In this document: positions 47,943 through 57,278 of the stretch, piece by piece
How the letters are laid out: every line of letters begins with the position of its first letter
Position numbering within the stretch: position 1 is the first letter of the stretch
The notes under the pieces: model-generated
Databases searched by the model: none
The model's input: the letters and a program-made list of their open reading frames with translations, nothing else
What the model was told of the DNA's origin: nothing
Program-made: the position numbers and the translations under genes
Assembly: GCA_902826055.1 (NCBI GenBank)
Contig: CADEDJ010000009.1
Location: forward strand, 1 to 64,000
DNA from: an uncultured Nitrosomonas sp.
GTDB taxonomy: Bacteria; Pseudomonadota; Gammaproteobacteria; Burkholderiales; Nitrosomonadaceae
Direction of reading: 5' to 3'
DNA length: 64,000 bases

Positions 47943-48929
47943 TTATTCTTGTTTATACACAGAATCGCCAATTAATTTTATAGTTTTCAACGGCACTTCA
48001 CCCACAGTTGTGATTTTGTTATCACCTAATATACGAACATAAATATTGATTGCACCGCGGCTAGTGAAAAAACCTGGCATGGGTGTTGGCGCATTTTTAA
48101 CAATTGGCTCAATAAATATAGAAACTGTCGCTAACCCATCCGATAGCGCAATATGATCCACTAATGTAGATTTATCAATCAAATTACGTTTCATTTCAAC
48201 TAATTTCTTAAAACCTTTTGGTAAGGTTTTAACCTGCCATTTTAATTCACCCTCGTTTAAAATCGATGAAACTAATTCAATCGCCTGCCAATCTGAAGTA
48301 AGCAGTGAATGATCAGGCTGCAACATGTTCAATTGAATTTCTTTATCAATTTCTATTTGGACAAACGAGAATTGTTCAATAATTTCATCACCCTCCACCA
48401 CTGCAACTTTTAGCAGCAAGCCTGTTTGCATATCAACCCAAAATTGCTGACCATAGCGAAGCGAATCTCTTGGTGTTAACAACAAAACTTGGGATTCATG
48501 ATTGGCTATTCGCTCACGCTTGGTTTCCTTGACGTGATAATTGTTATCGATCTCATTAGATGGCTGGGGAAGAAGATCGGGAAAAAATTTACGAAACCAC
48601 CGTTTTTCACTATAAGCTTTTTTACTCTCAGGGAGATAACATCTCATCTCATCATTATTACGAAAAACTATGCGCGGAGTTCCATCTAATACTTCAATTT
48701 TTTCATGCTGACCTGTTTTATCGATTTTATGAATTGTACGTGATGCCTCTATATGACCTTCAGCATAATAAACAAATATTCCTGAATAATTGTACTGAGC
48801 AGGCGCTTCAGCCATTTTCTTTAGCCAATTTAACGCATTTTCCGATGAATGCGGGAGAACCTCTGCTAGTGCAGCGTTACAGCTTATTATTAACAAAAAA
48901 AATAGCGTAAATATTAGGCGACTAGTCAT
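47943..48929 (-). CDS. rseB: Sigma-E regulatory protein RseB/MucB
   Basis: 328 residues. Signal peptide MTSRLIFTLFFLLIISCNAALAE, an N-terminal LolA-like domain (NYSGIFVYYAEGHIEASRTIHKIDKTGQHEKIEVLDGTPR) and a C-terminal RseA-binding domain (about 225-325). It senses mislocalised lipid or lipoprotein and shields RseA from proteolysis. Its start overlaps rseA by 4 nt. Confidence 0.93.
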   Translation of the reverse strand: MTSRLIFTLFFLLIISCNAALAEVLPHSSENALNWLKKMAEAPAQYNYSGIFVYYAEGHIEASRTIHKIDKTGQHEKIEVLDGTPRIVFRNNDEMRCYLPESKKAYSEKRWFRKFFPDLLPQPSNEIDNNYHVKETKRERIANHESQVLLLTPRDSLRYGQQFWVDMQTGLLLKVAVVEGDEIIEQFSFVQIEIDKEIQLNMLQPDHSLLTSDWQAIELVSSILNEGELKWQVKTLPKGFKKLVEMKRNLIDKSTLVDHIALSDGLATVSIFIEPIVKNAPTPMPGFFTSRGAINIYVRILGDNKITTVGEVPLKTIKLIGDSVYKQE

Positions 48930-49483
48930 CTACCATATCTTTCGTTATATTCGTTTATGTTATTAATATGAGTCATTTGTCCGCGCATATTGATTCCTGG
49001 AGAAAACTCTCGATGCACAAATAAGTATTCATTCATTTCAATCGAAGGGTAATTGGGTAACACAGCAGGAGACGAAACCATTAATGGCAGTGCAGTCGCG
49101 GGCAAATTATTACTGCTTTGATTTGAATTTTCTACAAGCATTGTTGGCTGTGTCATATAGGAAGGTGTATACATCATTAACCAAGCAGAAAACACGACAA
49201 CAATTGAAGCTGCTATTGAAGCCGCAAAAACTTTATATTTTTGCGGTTTAAGTATTAAAGAAGTTCTGGGAGAAAGTACAGTTGGTTCGGTTGTTAATTG
49301 TTGGCTGACTCGATGTGAAACATCGGTAGATAGTTTTGATGATTGCCTTAGTGTATCGCCAATAAGATGAAATGTTTGCCATTGCATTCGTAACTCATCA
49401 TCCCTTCGTAGTACTTCGATAATACTTAATGCATCTTGATTTCCTAGCTCACCATCCATTAACGCCGATATTTTGCTTTTCAC
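48926..49483 (-). CDS. rseA: Anti-sigma-E factor RseA/MucA
   Basis: 185 residues. The start is a GTG at 49483, supported by GAGGTGG upstream; the nearest ATG is out of frame. A cytoplasmic anti-sigma domain (KISALMDGELGNQDALSIIEVLRRDDELRMQWQTFHLIGDTLR) is followed by a membrane helix at about 88-108 and a periplasmic tail that RseB binds. It holds RpoE inactive until envelope stress triggers cleavage. It lies directly after rpoE. Confidence 0.93.
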   Translation of the reverse strand: MKSKISALMDGELGNQDALSIIEVLRRDDELRMQWQTFHLIGDTLRQSSKLSTDVSHRVSQQLTTEPTVLSPRTSLILKPQKYKVFAASIAASIVVVFSAWLMMYTPSYMTQPTMLVENSNQSSNNLPATALPLMVSSPAVLPNYPSIEMNEYLFVHREFSPGINMRGQMTHINNINEYNERYGR

Positions 49484-49484
49484 A

Positions 49485-50084
49485 TTACCACCTCTTGTCT
49501 TTACTCGTCCCTAACAAAGGACGTAACTGTTCAGATATTGCTTCACGAGCACGAAATATACGCGAACGTACAGTACCTATTGGGCAATTCATAATATTCG
49601 CAATTTCTTCATAACTTAATCCATCAATCTCTCTTAAAACTATCGCTGTACGTAATTCTTCTGGCAACGAGTCTAATGTTTGATTAACAGTTTGAGCAAT
49701 TTGCTTACTCATCAGTTCACTCTCGGGAGTATTCACTTCTTTTAAAATACCGCCATCTTCGAAATTCTCAGCATCTTCATTGTCAAATTCCTGCAGTGTG
49801 GGTACTTTTCGACCCTGAGACACCAAGAAATTTTTTGCAGTATTAATGCCAATTCGATATAGCCACGTATAAAAAGCACTATCTCCACGAAAGGAAGGCA
49901 AGGCTCTATAAGCCTTAACAAAAGCTTCTTGCGTCACATCCTCAACTTCAGCAGCATCGCGGATAAAATGTGATAATAAACGCGCCAGCTTACGTTGATA
50001 CTTGATAACCAGTAGATCGAATGCATGCTTATCTCCGCTTTGAACTCGTTCTACTAACTGCTGATCGATTTCCCGATCACCCAT
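49485..50084 (-). CDS. rpoE: RNA polymerase sigma factor RpoE (envelope stress)
   Basis: 199 residues from the ATG at 50084 (MGDREIDQQLVERVQSGDKHAFDLLV). The longer frame adds sequence unlike the family. It has ECF sigma region 2 (RDAAEVEDVTQEAFVKAYRALPSFRGDSAFYTWLYRIGINTAKN in pieces) and region 4 (LPEELRTAIVLREIDGLSYEEIANIMNCPIGTVRSRIFRAR). It controls the envelope-stress regulon, probably including this operon. An AGGGA ribosome site precedes it. It is divergent from nadB. Confidence 0.95.
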   Translation of the reverse strand: MGDREIDQQLVERVQSGDKHAFDLLVIKYQRKLARLLSHFIRDAAEVEDVTQEAFVKAYRALPSFRGDSAFYTWLYRIGINTAKNFLVSQGRKVPTLQEFDNEDAENFEDGGILKEVNTPESELMSKQIAQTVNQTLDSLPEELRTAIVLREIDGLSYEEIANIMNCPIGTVRSRIFRAREAISEQLRPLLGTSKDKRW

Positions 50085-50352
50085 ACTGCTTGATCCCTGA
50101 GCATTTTTTGAAAGAATGTCTGATTTTATTCTTGTTTTGCTAAATATTATGCAATGACGCAATGAACAAGTATATCCGTTCAACCAATTCTCGGGAACTA
50201 GATAATTTAATATTACCTATTTTAATGACAATTATGACAGTTAATAAGTTCACATTTTGTGATTGAATTATCTCGTAAAAGACATGAAGTTTACTGAGTC
50301 TGTTATCATTCAAAATTATGGCTTTTTTATTATTGAAGATAAATTCAGTTAA

Positions 50353-51954
50353 ATGGTTAACAATTATTTTGATACGCTAATTATTGGTAGTGGTTTAGCT
50401 GGATTTGCTCTTGCGCTTCATTTAGCCCCCTATAAAAAAGTCTGTATCGTAACCAAACAAACCATCGATTCAGGTGCCAGCTCGTGGGCTCAAGGTGGTA
50501 TCGCGGCAGCTTTGTCAGCTACCGATTCACCGGCACAGCACGCTCAAGACACATCAATAGCTGGAGCCGGCTTATGCGATGTAGAAATCACTCAGTATGT
50601 CACTGAACATGCAGCGAGCGCTATACACTGGCTCATAGATGAAGGCGTTACTTTTACCGGTGATCAAACCAGCGATACTGGATTTCATCTTACCAAAGAA
50701 GGCGGTCATAGCGTGCGGCGTATTATTCACAGTGGCGACGCAACTGGCAAAGCGGTTCAACAAACACTCATAGAAAAAATCAGAGCTCATGCAAATATCT
50801 GTGTATTAGAACATCACATCGCCATCGATTTGATTACCAGTGATAAGCTATCTGACTATCATTCGAAAACGCAAAATAGGCAATGCTTTGGAGCTTATGT
50901 GTTGGACAAAAACAAGGGCCGGGTTCGCACATTCACAGCTCAAAATACTGTACTGGCAACCGGTGGTGCAAGCAAAGTCTACCTCTATACCACCAATCCG
51001 GATACAGCTACTGGCGATGGCATCGCAATGGGTTGGCGCGCAAATTGCCGTATCGCCAACATGGAATTTATTCAATTTCATCCCACTTGTCTTTATCATC
51101 CTCACGCAAAATCTTTTTTAATCAGTGAAGCCGTACGTGGGGAAGGCGGTCTATTAAAGCTTCCCACCGGTGAACGTTTTATGCCTTGGCACGACCAACG
51201 TGCTGAACTTGCACCTCGTGATATAGTTGCCCGGGCCATCGATTTTGAAATGAAAAAAAGAGGATTGGATTGCGTTTACTTAGACATATCGCATAAATCC
51301 GCCAGTTTTCTAAGGGAACACTTCCCAACGATTCATGCCCGCTGCTTGGAATTGGGAATCGATATCACTAAAGAATCTATACCGGTTGTACCTGCCGCAC
51401 ATTATACGTGCGGTGGCGTTATGACCGACAAAAATGGTAAAACCGATTTGCATAATCTGTATGCCATTGGAGAGACCGCGCATACCGGGCTGCATGGCGC
51501 TAATCGGTTAGCCAGTAATTCACTGTTAGAATGTTTAGTGTTTGCTCATGCTGCAGGCAACGACATTATCAATCAGCCCACGCAAACATTGCCCCTACTG
51601 GCTGATTGGGATGAAAGCCGGGTTACTGATGCCGATGAAGAAATCGTAATCGCGCATAACTGGGATGAATTGCGTCGCTTTATGTGGAACTACGTTGGCA
51701 TTGTAAGAACCACAAAACGTTTACAACGTGCACAACGAAGAATAGAACTGTTGCGTGAAGAAATTAATGAATACTATACCAACTTCCGCGTCACCAGTGA
51801 TTTATTGGAGCTACGTAATCTGGTCGATAGTGCCGACTTAATCGTGCGCAGTGCCATGTTGCGCCATGAAAGCAGAGGATTGCACTATAGCAAGGACTAT
51901 CCAGGTGCGTTGCCTATTGCTAAAAATACCGTGTTAAAAAAAGAAACGAGCTAA
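50353..51954 (+). CDS. nadB: L-aspartate oxidase
   Basis: 533-residue FAD enzyme making iminoaspartate for NAD synthesis. FAD loop IIGSGLAGFALALHLAP, the SGASSWAQGGIAAA segment, EGGHSVRRIIHSGDATGKAV, HPTCLYHP, GLHGANRLASNSLLECLVFA and the C-terminal helical part with RRIELLREEI. Length is normal. It is divergent from rpoE, a placement common in proteobacteria. The gene downstream begins within 40 bp and may be co-transcribed. Confidence 0.95.
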   Translation: MVNNYFDTLIIGSGLAGFALALHLAPYKKVCIVTKQTIDSGASSWAQGGIAAALSATDSPAQHAQDTSIAGAGLCDVEITQYVTEHAASAIHWLIDEGVTFTGDQTSDTGFHLTKEGGHSVRRIIHSGDATGKAVQQTLIEKIRAHANICVLEHHIAIDLITSDKLSDYHSKTQNRQCFGAYVLDKNKGRVRTFTAQNTVLATGGASKVYLYTTNPDTATGDGIAMGWRANCRIANMEFIQFHPTCLYHPHAKSFLISEAVRGEGGLLKLPTGERFMPWHDQRAELAPRDIVARAIDFEMKKRGLDCVYLDISHKSASFLREHFPTIHARCLELGIDITKESIPVVPAAHYTCGGVMTDKNGKTDLHNLYAIGETAHTGLHGANRLASNSLLECLVFAHAAGNDIINQPTQTLPLLADWDESRVTDADEEIVIAHNWDELRRFMWNYVGIVRTTKRLQRAQRRIELLREEINEYYTNFRVTSDLLELRNLVDSADLIVRSAMLRHESRGLHYSKDYPGALPIAKNTVLKKETS

Positions 51955-51990
51955 GACTGCTACAAAAACTGTAGTGTGTTATCGATCAAT

Positions 51991-53784
51991 ATGTGCAGCA
52001 ATTCTTTTTATTTACGATCATCATGCGTATATCTTGTGCTGATAAGCCTATTGATATGGCACGATGTTGCGCTGGCGTTGGCACAAGATTATTCCTGTGA
52101 AATCCCAAGCAAAACGCATATCTGGATTTCACCCTTGAATCCTACATCTGAAAAGCCCCTCAAAATCATGGCGGTATCAACCGATGGCGCAATAACAGAA
52201 TTAGTTCTGACCGACAGTCAAGGCCACCACATACCGCTCCAGTCACGCTACCGTGGTGGCCCGCCCTGGAGCATTTTAAGCGCGCTGCAAAAACTGGATG
52301 AAGGCCACTTTCAAGTAACCGCGAATCGCAACGGCGAAACAATTGCTTGTCACCAATTCACTGTTGGATCGACAGTAACCCAACCTGCACGCGGGAAATG
52401 GAATCTAGCCACAGAAGCCTTGTACGCCGCCTGGATTGAAGAGCTTTTTGGCGCACCGCACGAGGAAAATTTAAGCTTTGATTCATTAGAGCCTGTGTTA
52501 CGCAATCGTAAACGCAACTTTCTCTACAACTATCATGGCCGTAGTGAAGACAAGGATTTGCCGCTCACCCCTGATTGCGCCGATTTGCCCTATGCTTTGC
52601 GTGCTTATTTTGCCTGGAAAATGGGATTGCCCTTCGCTTATCGCACCTGCGGGCGCGGTTCGATCAAATCACCGCCGCAATGCGGCAATGCAACAATCAT
52701 GTCGGAATTCACACGCAATATCAGTACGCAAGCCAGCTTCAAGAAATTTAGCAGACTATTGGTGGACACTGTGCATTCCGGTTCACTACGAACCGGTTTC
52801 GAAGATGAATCGACGGACTGGTATCCCATCGCTTTTAACCGTGAAACATTATGGCCTGGAACTATCTACGCAGATCCTTATGGCCATGTTCTAGTTTTGG
52901 TCGAATGGATCCCTCAAACTATAGATCAGCCGGGCACACTGTTGGTTGTCGACGCTCAGCCGGACAATTCAATTGCACGTAAGCGAGTATGGGAAGGTAC
53001 CCTGCTGTATGACCATACTGAAAGTGCAGGACCTGGTTTTAAGAGCTTCCGACCTCTGACCCGTACAACTGCAGAAAAGTGGCGCGCACTGACCAATGAA
53101 GAGCTGACTGTTCAATCCGAATTTCTTCCTTTTTCGTTGGAACAAAGCCAACTCGCGCGCGAAAATTTTTATGCCAAGTTAGCCAAGCTGATCAACCCGC
53201 ATGGACTGAATCCCACGCAAGCTTATGAAGCGACATTGGATGCTTTGGTGGAACAACTTGTGACACGCGTAAACTCAGTGAAAAACGGAGAAGCTTATTT
53301 CCGCAAAAACCCGCGCGGCGTCATCCCAATGCCCAACAGAATGGCAATTTTTCAGACGGTTGGCCCATGGGAAGATTACTCCACACCTTCTCGGGATATG
53401 CGCTTACTTATTGCTATCAACGTACTGCAGAGTTTGCCCGAAAAAATAATCCGTTATCCCGAATTATTCGTATTAAACGGAAAAAGTCCGGAACAAGCTA
53501 AAATAGAAATCGAGCACCATCACAACAAGCGCATTCACGAACGCAGTATCGTTTACACACGTAGCGATGGTAGTACGTGGGAATTGTCTTTAGCTGAAAT
53601 ACTGGTACGCAAAACGGCTTATGAAATCGCTTATAACCCAAACGATTGCGCAGAAATCCGCTGGGGCGCCCAACCCGATACTGAGGAATATTCTACTTGC
53701 CGTCGCCAGGCACCAGCACAGCAACGAACAAAAATGGAACAATACCGTACATGGTTCCGCGAAACACAAAGACCGGCTTATTAA
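51991..53784 (+). CDS. Secreted protein with a putative Cys-His-Asp (transglutaminase/NlpC-like) core
   Basis: 597 residues from the ATG at 51991; a GTG five codons earlier is also possible. A signal peptide ends near residue 31 (DVALALA before QDYSCE). The middle has DCADLPYALRAYFAWKMGLPFAYR with Cys196, then DPYGHVLVLVEW with His299, and LLVVDAQPD with Asp321. This order and spacing fit a papain-fold hydrolase such as transglutaminase-like or NlpC/P60 proteins. The remaining 270 residues are helical and unassigned. I do not recognise the family. It follows nadB closely. A periplasmic peptidase or crosslinking role is only a hypothesis. Confidence 0.65.
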   Translation: MCSNSFYLRSSCVYLVLISLLIWHDVALALAQDYSCEIPSKTHIWISPLNPTSEKPLKIMAVSTDGAITELVLTDSQGHHIPLQSRYRGGPPWSILSALQKLDEGHFQVTANRNGETIACHQFTVGSTVTQPARGKWNLATEALYAAWIEELFGAPHEENLSFDSLEPVLRNRKRNFLYNYHGRSEDKDLPLTPDCADLPYALRAYFAWKMGLPFAYRTCGRGSIKSPPQCGNATIMSEFTRNISTQASFKKFSRLLVDTVHSGSLRTGFEDESTDWYPIAFNRETLWPGTIYADPYGHVLVLVEWIPQTIDQPGTLLVVDAQPDNSIARKRVWEGTLLYDHTESAGPGFKSFRPLTRTTAEKWRALTNEELTVQSEFLPFSLEQSQLARENFYAKLAKLINPHGLNPTQAYEATLDALVEQLVTRVNSVKNGEAYFRKNPRGVIPMPNRMAIFQTVGPWEDYSTPSRDMRLLIAINVLQSLPEKIIRYPELFVLNGKSPEQAKIEIEHHHNKRIHERSIVYTRSDGSTWELSLAEILVRKTAYEIAYNPNDCAEIRWGAQPDTEEYSTCRRQAPAQQRTKMEQYRTWFRETQRPAY

Positions 53785-54076
53785 GATGCAATAGCGGTAT
53801 TTCCGGCAGCACATGGAAAAACTCTATTTTTATCAATCCAATCAGAATTAAATGAAACAATGCTAATAGTTGACAATCCATAAGCCCTTCGATAGTCTCA
53901 GCGCACGCACGAAACTTTGTATAGTTATACGCTCGCCGTACCCTGATTAAACTAAACGTAACGTTGGCAAGGACAGATTGATTATTTATACCTTCGTTTT
54001 CCAGTTAATCAGAATTGATTTTTGTGTGGTTAATAATAAATATACTTATGCTCGTAAAATTAAAAAGGAGAAAATA

Positions 54077-54496
54077 ATGGAATTGAAAGGATCTAAAACC
54101 GAAGGAAATTTAAAAGCCGCTTTTGCGGGAGAATCTCAAGCTAACCGCCGCTATTTATATTTCGCGGCAAAAGCCGATGTGGAAGGACAAAATGATGTTG
54201 CAGCGGTATTCCGATCTACTGCAGAAGGTGAAACAGGTCACGCGCATGGTCATCTGGAATATTTGGAAAATTGCGGCGACCCAGCAACAGGCATGCCTTT
54301 TGGTTCTTCCCGCGACAACCTGAAAACCGCCATTGCAGGCGAAACACATGAATATACCGACATGTATCCAGGCATGGCAAAAATAGCTCGTGATGAAGGT
54401 TTTGATGAAATTTCCGACTGGTTCGAAACGCTTGCAAAAGCAGAACGTTCTCACGCCAACCGTTTTCAGCGCGCACTGGACAGCTTGACTGATTAG
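54077..54496 (+). CDS. rbr: Rubrerythrin-like diiron protein without rubredoxin domain
   Basis: 139 residues from the ATG at 54077, with AAGGAG seven nt before it. A four-helix ferritin-like fold has the diiron ligands in [37 protein letters not shown] and [10 protein letters not shown]. The usual C-terminal rubredoxin CXXC pairs are absent; only one cysteine occurs. It probably reduces peroxide with electrons from a partner, perhaps the Fe-S protein encoded next. A hairpin follows. Confidence 0.9.
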   Translation: MELKGSKTEGNLKAAFAGESQANRRYLYFAAKADVEGQNDVAAVFRSTAEGETGHAHGHLEYLENCGDPATGMPFGSSRDNLKTAIAGETHEYTDMYPGMAKIARDEGFDEISDWFETLAKAERSHANRFQRALDSLTD

Positions 54497-54504
54497 TATA
54501 AGTT

Positions 54505-54540
54505 CGGGGTTTAGCCAGGCAAGATTCTGATTAAACCCCG
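54505..54540 (+). terminator. Hairpin after rubrerythrin
   Basis: CGGGGTTTA at 54505-54513 pairs perfectly with TAAACCCCG at 54532-54540, with an 18-nt loop. No U tract follows. It may be an attenuator between rubrerythrin and the Fe-S protein gene rather than a full stop. Confidence 0.5.
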
Positions 54541-54587
54541 TCACCGTCAAACTGGACAATCCTTAATAAGCTGAGATCGATTCCTTT

Positions 54588-56576
54588 ATGCCTATTCGTG
54601 AAGGTAGCCTAGAAGCCCCTAAACGCCACCCAATTGACTGGAAGAATCCAGATTTTTATAACGAAGCCAGCCTGACTCAGGAAATGGAGCGGGTTTTCGA
54701 CATCTGCCACGGCTGCCGGCGCTGTGTCAATTTGTGCACTGCTTTTCCGCGCTTATTCGATCTCATTGACGAAAGCTCGACCGGTGAACTTGATGGCGTC
54801 AATAAAAATCAATTTGCAGAAGTCGTGGATCATTGTTATCTCTGCGACATGTGTTTCATGACCAAGTGCCCTTATGTACCGCCGCATGAATGGAACATCG
54901 ACTTTCCGCATCTGATGTTACGTGCCAAGGCGGTGAAATATAAAAACAAGGGTGCCGGGTTTCGAGATAAGCTGTTATCCAGTACCGATTTGATGGGTAA
55001 ATTGGCCACCATTCCCGTTATCGTACAAACCGTTAATGCCGTCAACAAGACGCCAGCCACACGCAAATTAATGAATAGCATGTTAGGAATCCATGCTGAT
55101 AGAAAGCTGCCTGAATACAGCGCGAATAAATTTCGTGCAAACGCAAGACTCAACGCTACTTTTGCCGTCGTGAATGGCGCCAAGACACCGGGCAAAGTTG
55201 CGATTTATGCCACTTGCTATATTAATTATAACGAACCAGGTATCGGTCACGATTTGTTAACGATACTGGAACACAACGAAATTCCCGCTTGCCTGGTGGA
55301 AAACGAAGCCTGTTGCGGCATGCCGAAGCTCGAACTGGGTGATTTGGAAGCAGTGGAAGCATTGAAAAACAAAAATATCCCGCCATTGCTAAAATTGGCA
55401 CAGGAAGGCTACGCCATCATTTCCGCAGTACCATCCTGTACATTGATGTACAAACAAGAATTGCCGCTCCTGTTTCCACATGATGAAGCGGTTCACACTG
55501 TGGCTGCCGCGATGTTTGATCCATTCGAGTATTTATCTTTGCGCAACCAGGACAACCTGCTCAAAACTGATTTTAAAAAATCATTGGGCAATGTGGCATA
55601 CCATATCCCATGCCATCAGCGTGTGCAAAACATCGGAAAAAAAACGCGTGACATTTTGCAGCTTATCCCGGACACCACTATCCATACGGTGGAGCGATGT
55701 TCAGGCCATGATGGAACTTGGGGCGTGAAAAGTGAATTCTTTGCCGATTCCATGAAAATCGGCCGTCCGGTTTTCAAGCAAATGGCTGCTGCGAACCCGG
55801 ATTACATCAGTTCCGATTGTGCAATTGCCGCACGGCATATTGAACAAGGTATCGGTGAAAGCAAGGCCAAAAAATCACACCCGCTCACTTTATTACGTAT
55901 GGCTTATGGTGACTACGTTGAGCAAGGAACGCACATTGACCATAGTCAACCAACCGTTTCCGCCACTTCATTGGACGAAAAAAACATGGCACCCATTACT
56001 CGTGACAACCTGCTGACATTAGAAGCGTATGCCAAGATACGTAACGATTTTCGTACTCAAGTCATGGCGCATAAAAAAACGCGTAAAATCTCATTGGGAG
56101 AGAATATCACGCTGATTTTTGAAGATGCGCTGACAATACGTTACCAAATTCAGGAAATGCTCCATGTCGAACGCATCTTCCAAGAACAAGAAATCATACA
56201 TGAATTTGAAACCTATGCACCGTTAGTACCGGATGGCAGCAATTGGAAAGCCACCATGATGATCGAATACCCTGATCCGGCAATACGTGCAGCCAAGCTT
56301 GCCACCATGGTAGGCATTGAAGACAAAGTATGGATTAAAATTGGCGGGCATGCACCCGTTTATGCGATCGCCGATGAAGACTTAGAGCGGGAAAATAAAG
56401 AAAAAACCTCATCAGTTCATTTTCTGCGCTTTGAACTTAGCGCGGAAATGATTCAATCCCTGCGTCAGGGCGCTTCCCTCAGTATGGGTGTGGATCATCA
56501 AGCTTATCAAGCAAATATTGATATTACCGATGCCAGCATTCGAGACTCATTATTAAATGACTTAACCATTAAATGA
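54588..56576 (+). CDS. Fe-S oxidoreductase (CCG domain) fused to DUF3501
   Basis: 662 residues. Two ferredoxin-type clusters are set by Cys40/43/46/50 and Cys83/86/89/94. A GlpC/HdrB-like part follows with CCG-type motifs (ENEACCGMP near residue 240; SDCAIAARHI near 410). After a linker at about 445-466, the C-terminal 196 residues (from MAPITRDNLL) match DUF3501 in style. In related bacteria, as I recall, these are separate adjacent genes after rubrerythrin. It is likely an electron-transfer partner of the rubrerythrin in peroxide defence. The next gene overlaps it by 4 nt. Confidence 0.85.
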   Translation: MPIREGSLEAPKRHPIDWKNPDFYNEASLTQEMERVFDICHGCRRCVNLCTAFPRLFDLIDESSTGELDGVNKNQFAEVVDHCYLCDMCFMTKCPYVPPHEWNIDFPHLMLRAKAVKYKNKGAGFRDKLLSSTDLMGKLATIPVIVQTVNAVNKTPATRKLMNSMLGIHADRKLPEYSANKFRANARLNATFAVVNGAKTPGKVAIYATCYINYNEPGIGHDLLTILEHNEIPACLVENEACCGMPKLELGDLEAVEALKNKNIPPLLKLAQEGYAIISAVPSCTLMYKQELPLLFPHDEAVHTVAAAMFDPFEYLSLRNQDNLLKTDFKKSLGNVAYHIPCHQRVQNIGKKTRDILQLIPDTTIHTVERCSGHDGTWGVKSEFFADSMKIGRPVFKQMAAANPDYISSDCAIAARHIEQGIGESKAKKSHPLTLLRMAYGDYVEQGTHIDHSQPTVSATSLDEKNMAPITRDNLLTLEAYAKIRNDFRTQVMAHKKTRKISLGENITLIFEDALTIRYQIQEMLHVERIFQEQEIIHEFETYAPLVPDGSNWKATMMIEYPDPAIRAAKLATMVGIEDKVWIKIGGHAPVYAIADEDLERENKEKTSSVHFLRFELSAEMIQSLRQGASLSMGVDHQAYQANIDITDASIRDSLLNDLTIK

Positions 56577-57085
56577 GACGAACGCTAGTTACTCTGGCTT
56601 GTGTCTTATTTTTGCTTGCCTGCGCCAAACCGCCATTCAAAGATGAATTCGAAAGCGACAAGCCTTGGATTGAGCAAATGACACAATTGCCTGCTTATCC
56701 GGATGCAAAAAATCTACTGGCATTTGATGCAGGTGCTACTACCAGTAATCAATACATGGTCGATACAACTTCGATCAAAATTGGTGGCGATGGCGTCATT
56801 CGCTTTAGCCTCATAATCAAATCACCTAATGGCGCCGAAAATGTCAGTTACGAAGGCATACGCTGCGCCACCAACGAAAGAAAAATATACGCACTCGGAA
56901 GAAATGATAAAACGTGGGCACAACCACGCATATCCGAATGGCAAAAGCTCGATTTTGTCCGGCAATTTTATGCACAACGGGAGCTTTCCAAAAACATCTT
57001 TTGCCCGCACCGGCAAATTGTCAGTGATAGCGAAGAAGCAGTACAAGCATTAAAGGCAGGCATGCACCGAAGCATCATCCGTTAA
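56573..57085 (+). CDS. CNP1-like family lipoprotein
   Basis: 170 residues. A lipoprotein signal (MRRTLVTLACVLFLLAC, lipobox Cys17) is followed by FKDEFESDKPWIEQMTQLPAYPDAKNLLAF and SYEGIRCATNERKIYALGRNDKTWAQPRISEW, the pattern of CNP1-like proteins. Function unknown. Its ATG overlaps the stop of the Fe-S/DUF3501 gene, so translation is coupled. Confidence 0.85.
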   Translation: MRRTLVTLACVLFLLACAKPPFKDEFESDKPWIEQMTQLPAYPDAKNLLAFDAGATTSNQYMVDTTSIKIGGDGVIRFSLIIKSPNGAENVSYEGIRCATNERKIYALGRNDKTWAQPRISEWQKLDFVRQFYAQRELSKNIFCPHRQIVSDSEEAVQALKAGMHRSIIR

Positions 57086-57278
57086 TAAAACAACAAACGA
57101 AATTACGGCCACAATAGCTCGAAAATGCCATAGTTATCTGAAAAAGCACGGAATTGGCTTTATTTGTGCACGCATTAACAGACTGTTTTTTTTACAGATT
57201 CATGCACACTCTGCTTCACTTGGTATGACTCTTATTTAGATTGTTATCTTCACAAACTATCCTGTTATTGAGGTAATC

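Noticed and set aside
50120-50230. Possible sigma-E promoter before rpoE (GAAC near 50177, GTC further down on the minus strand)
   Set aside because: The spacing is about two bases too long and the -10 part matches poorly. Autoregulation is likely biologically, but the site is not shown by this sequence.
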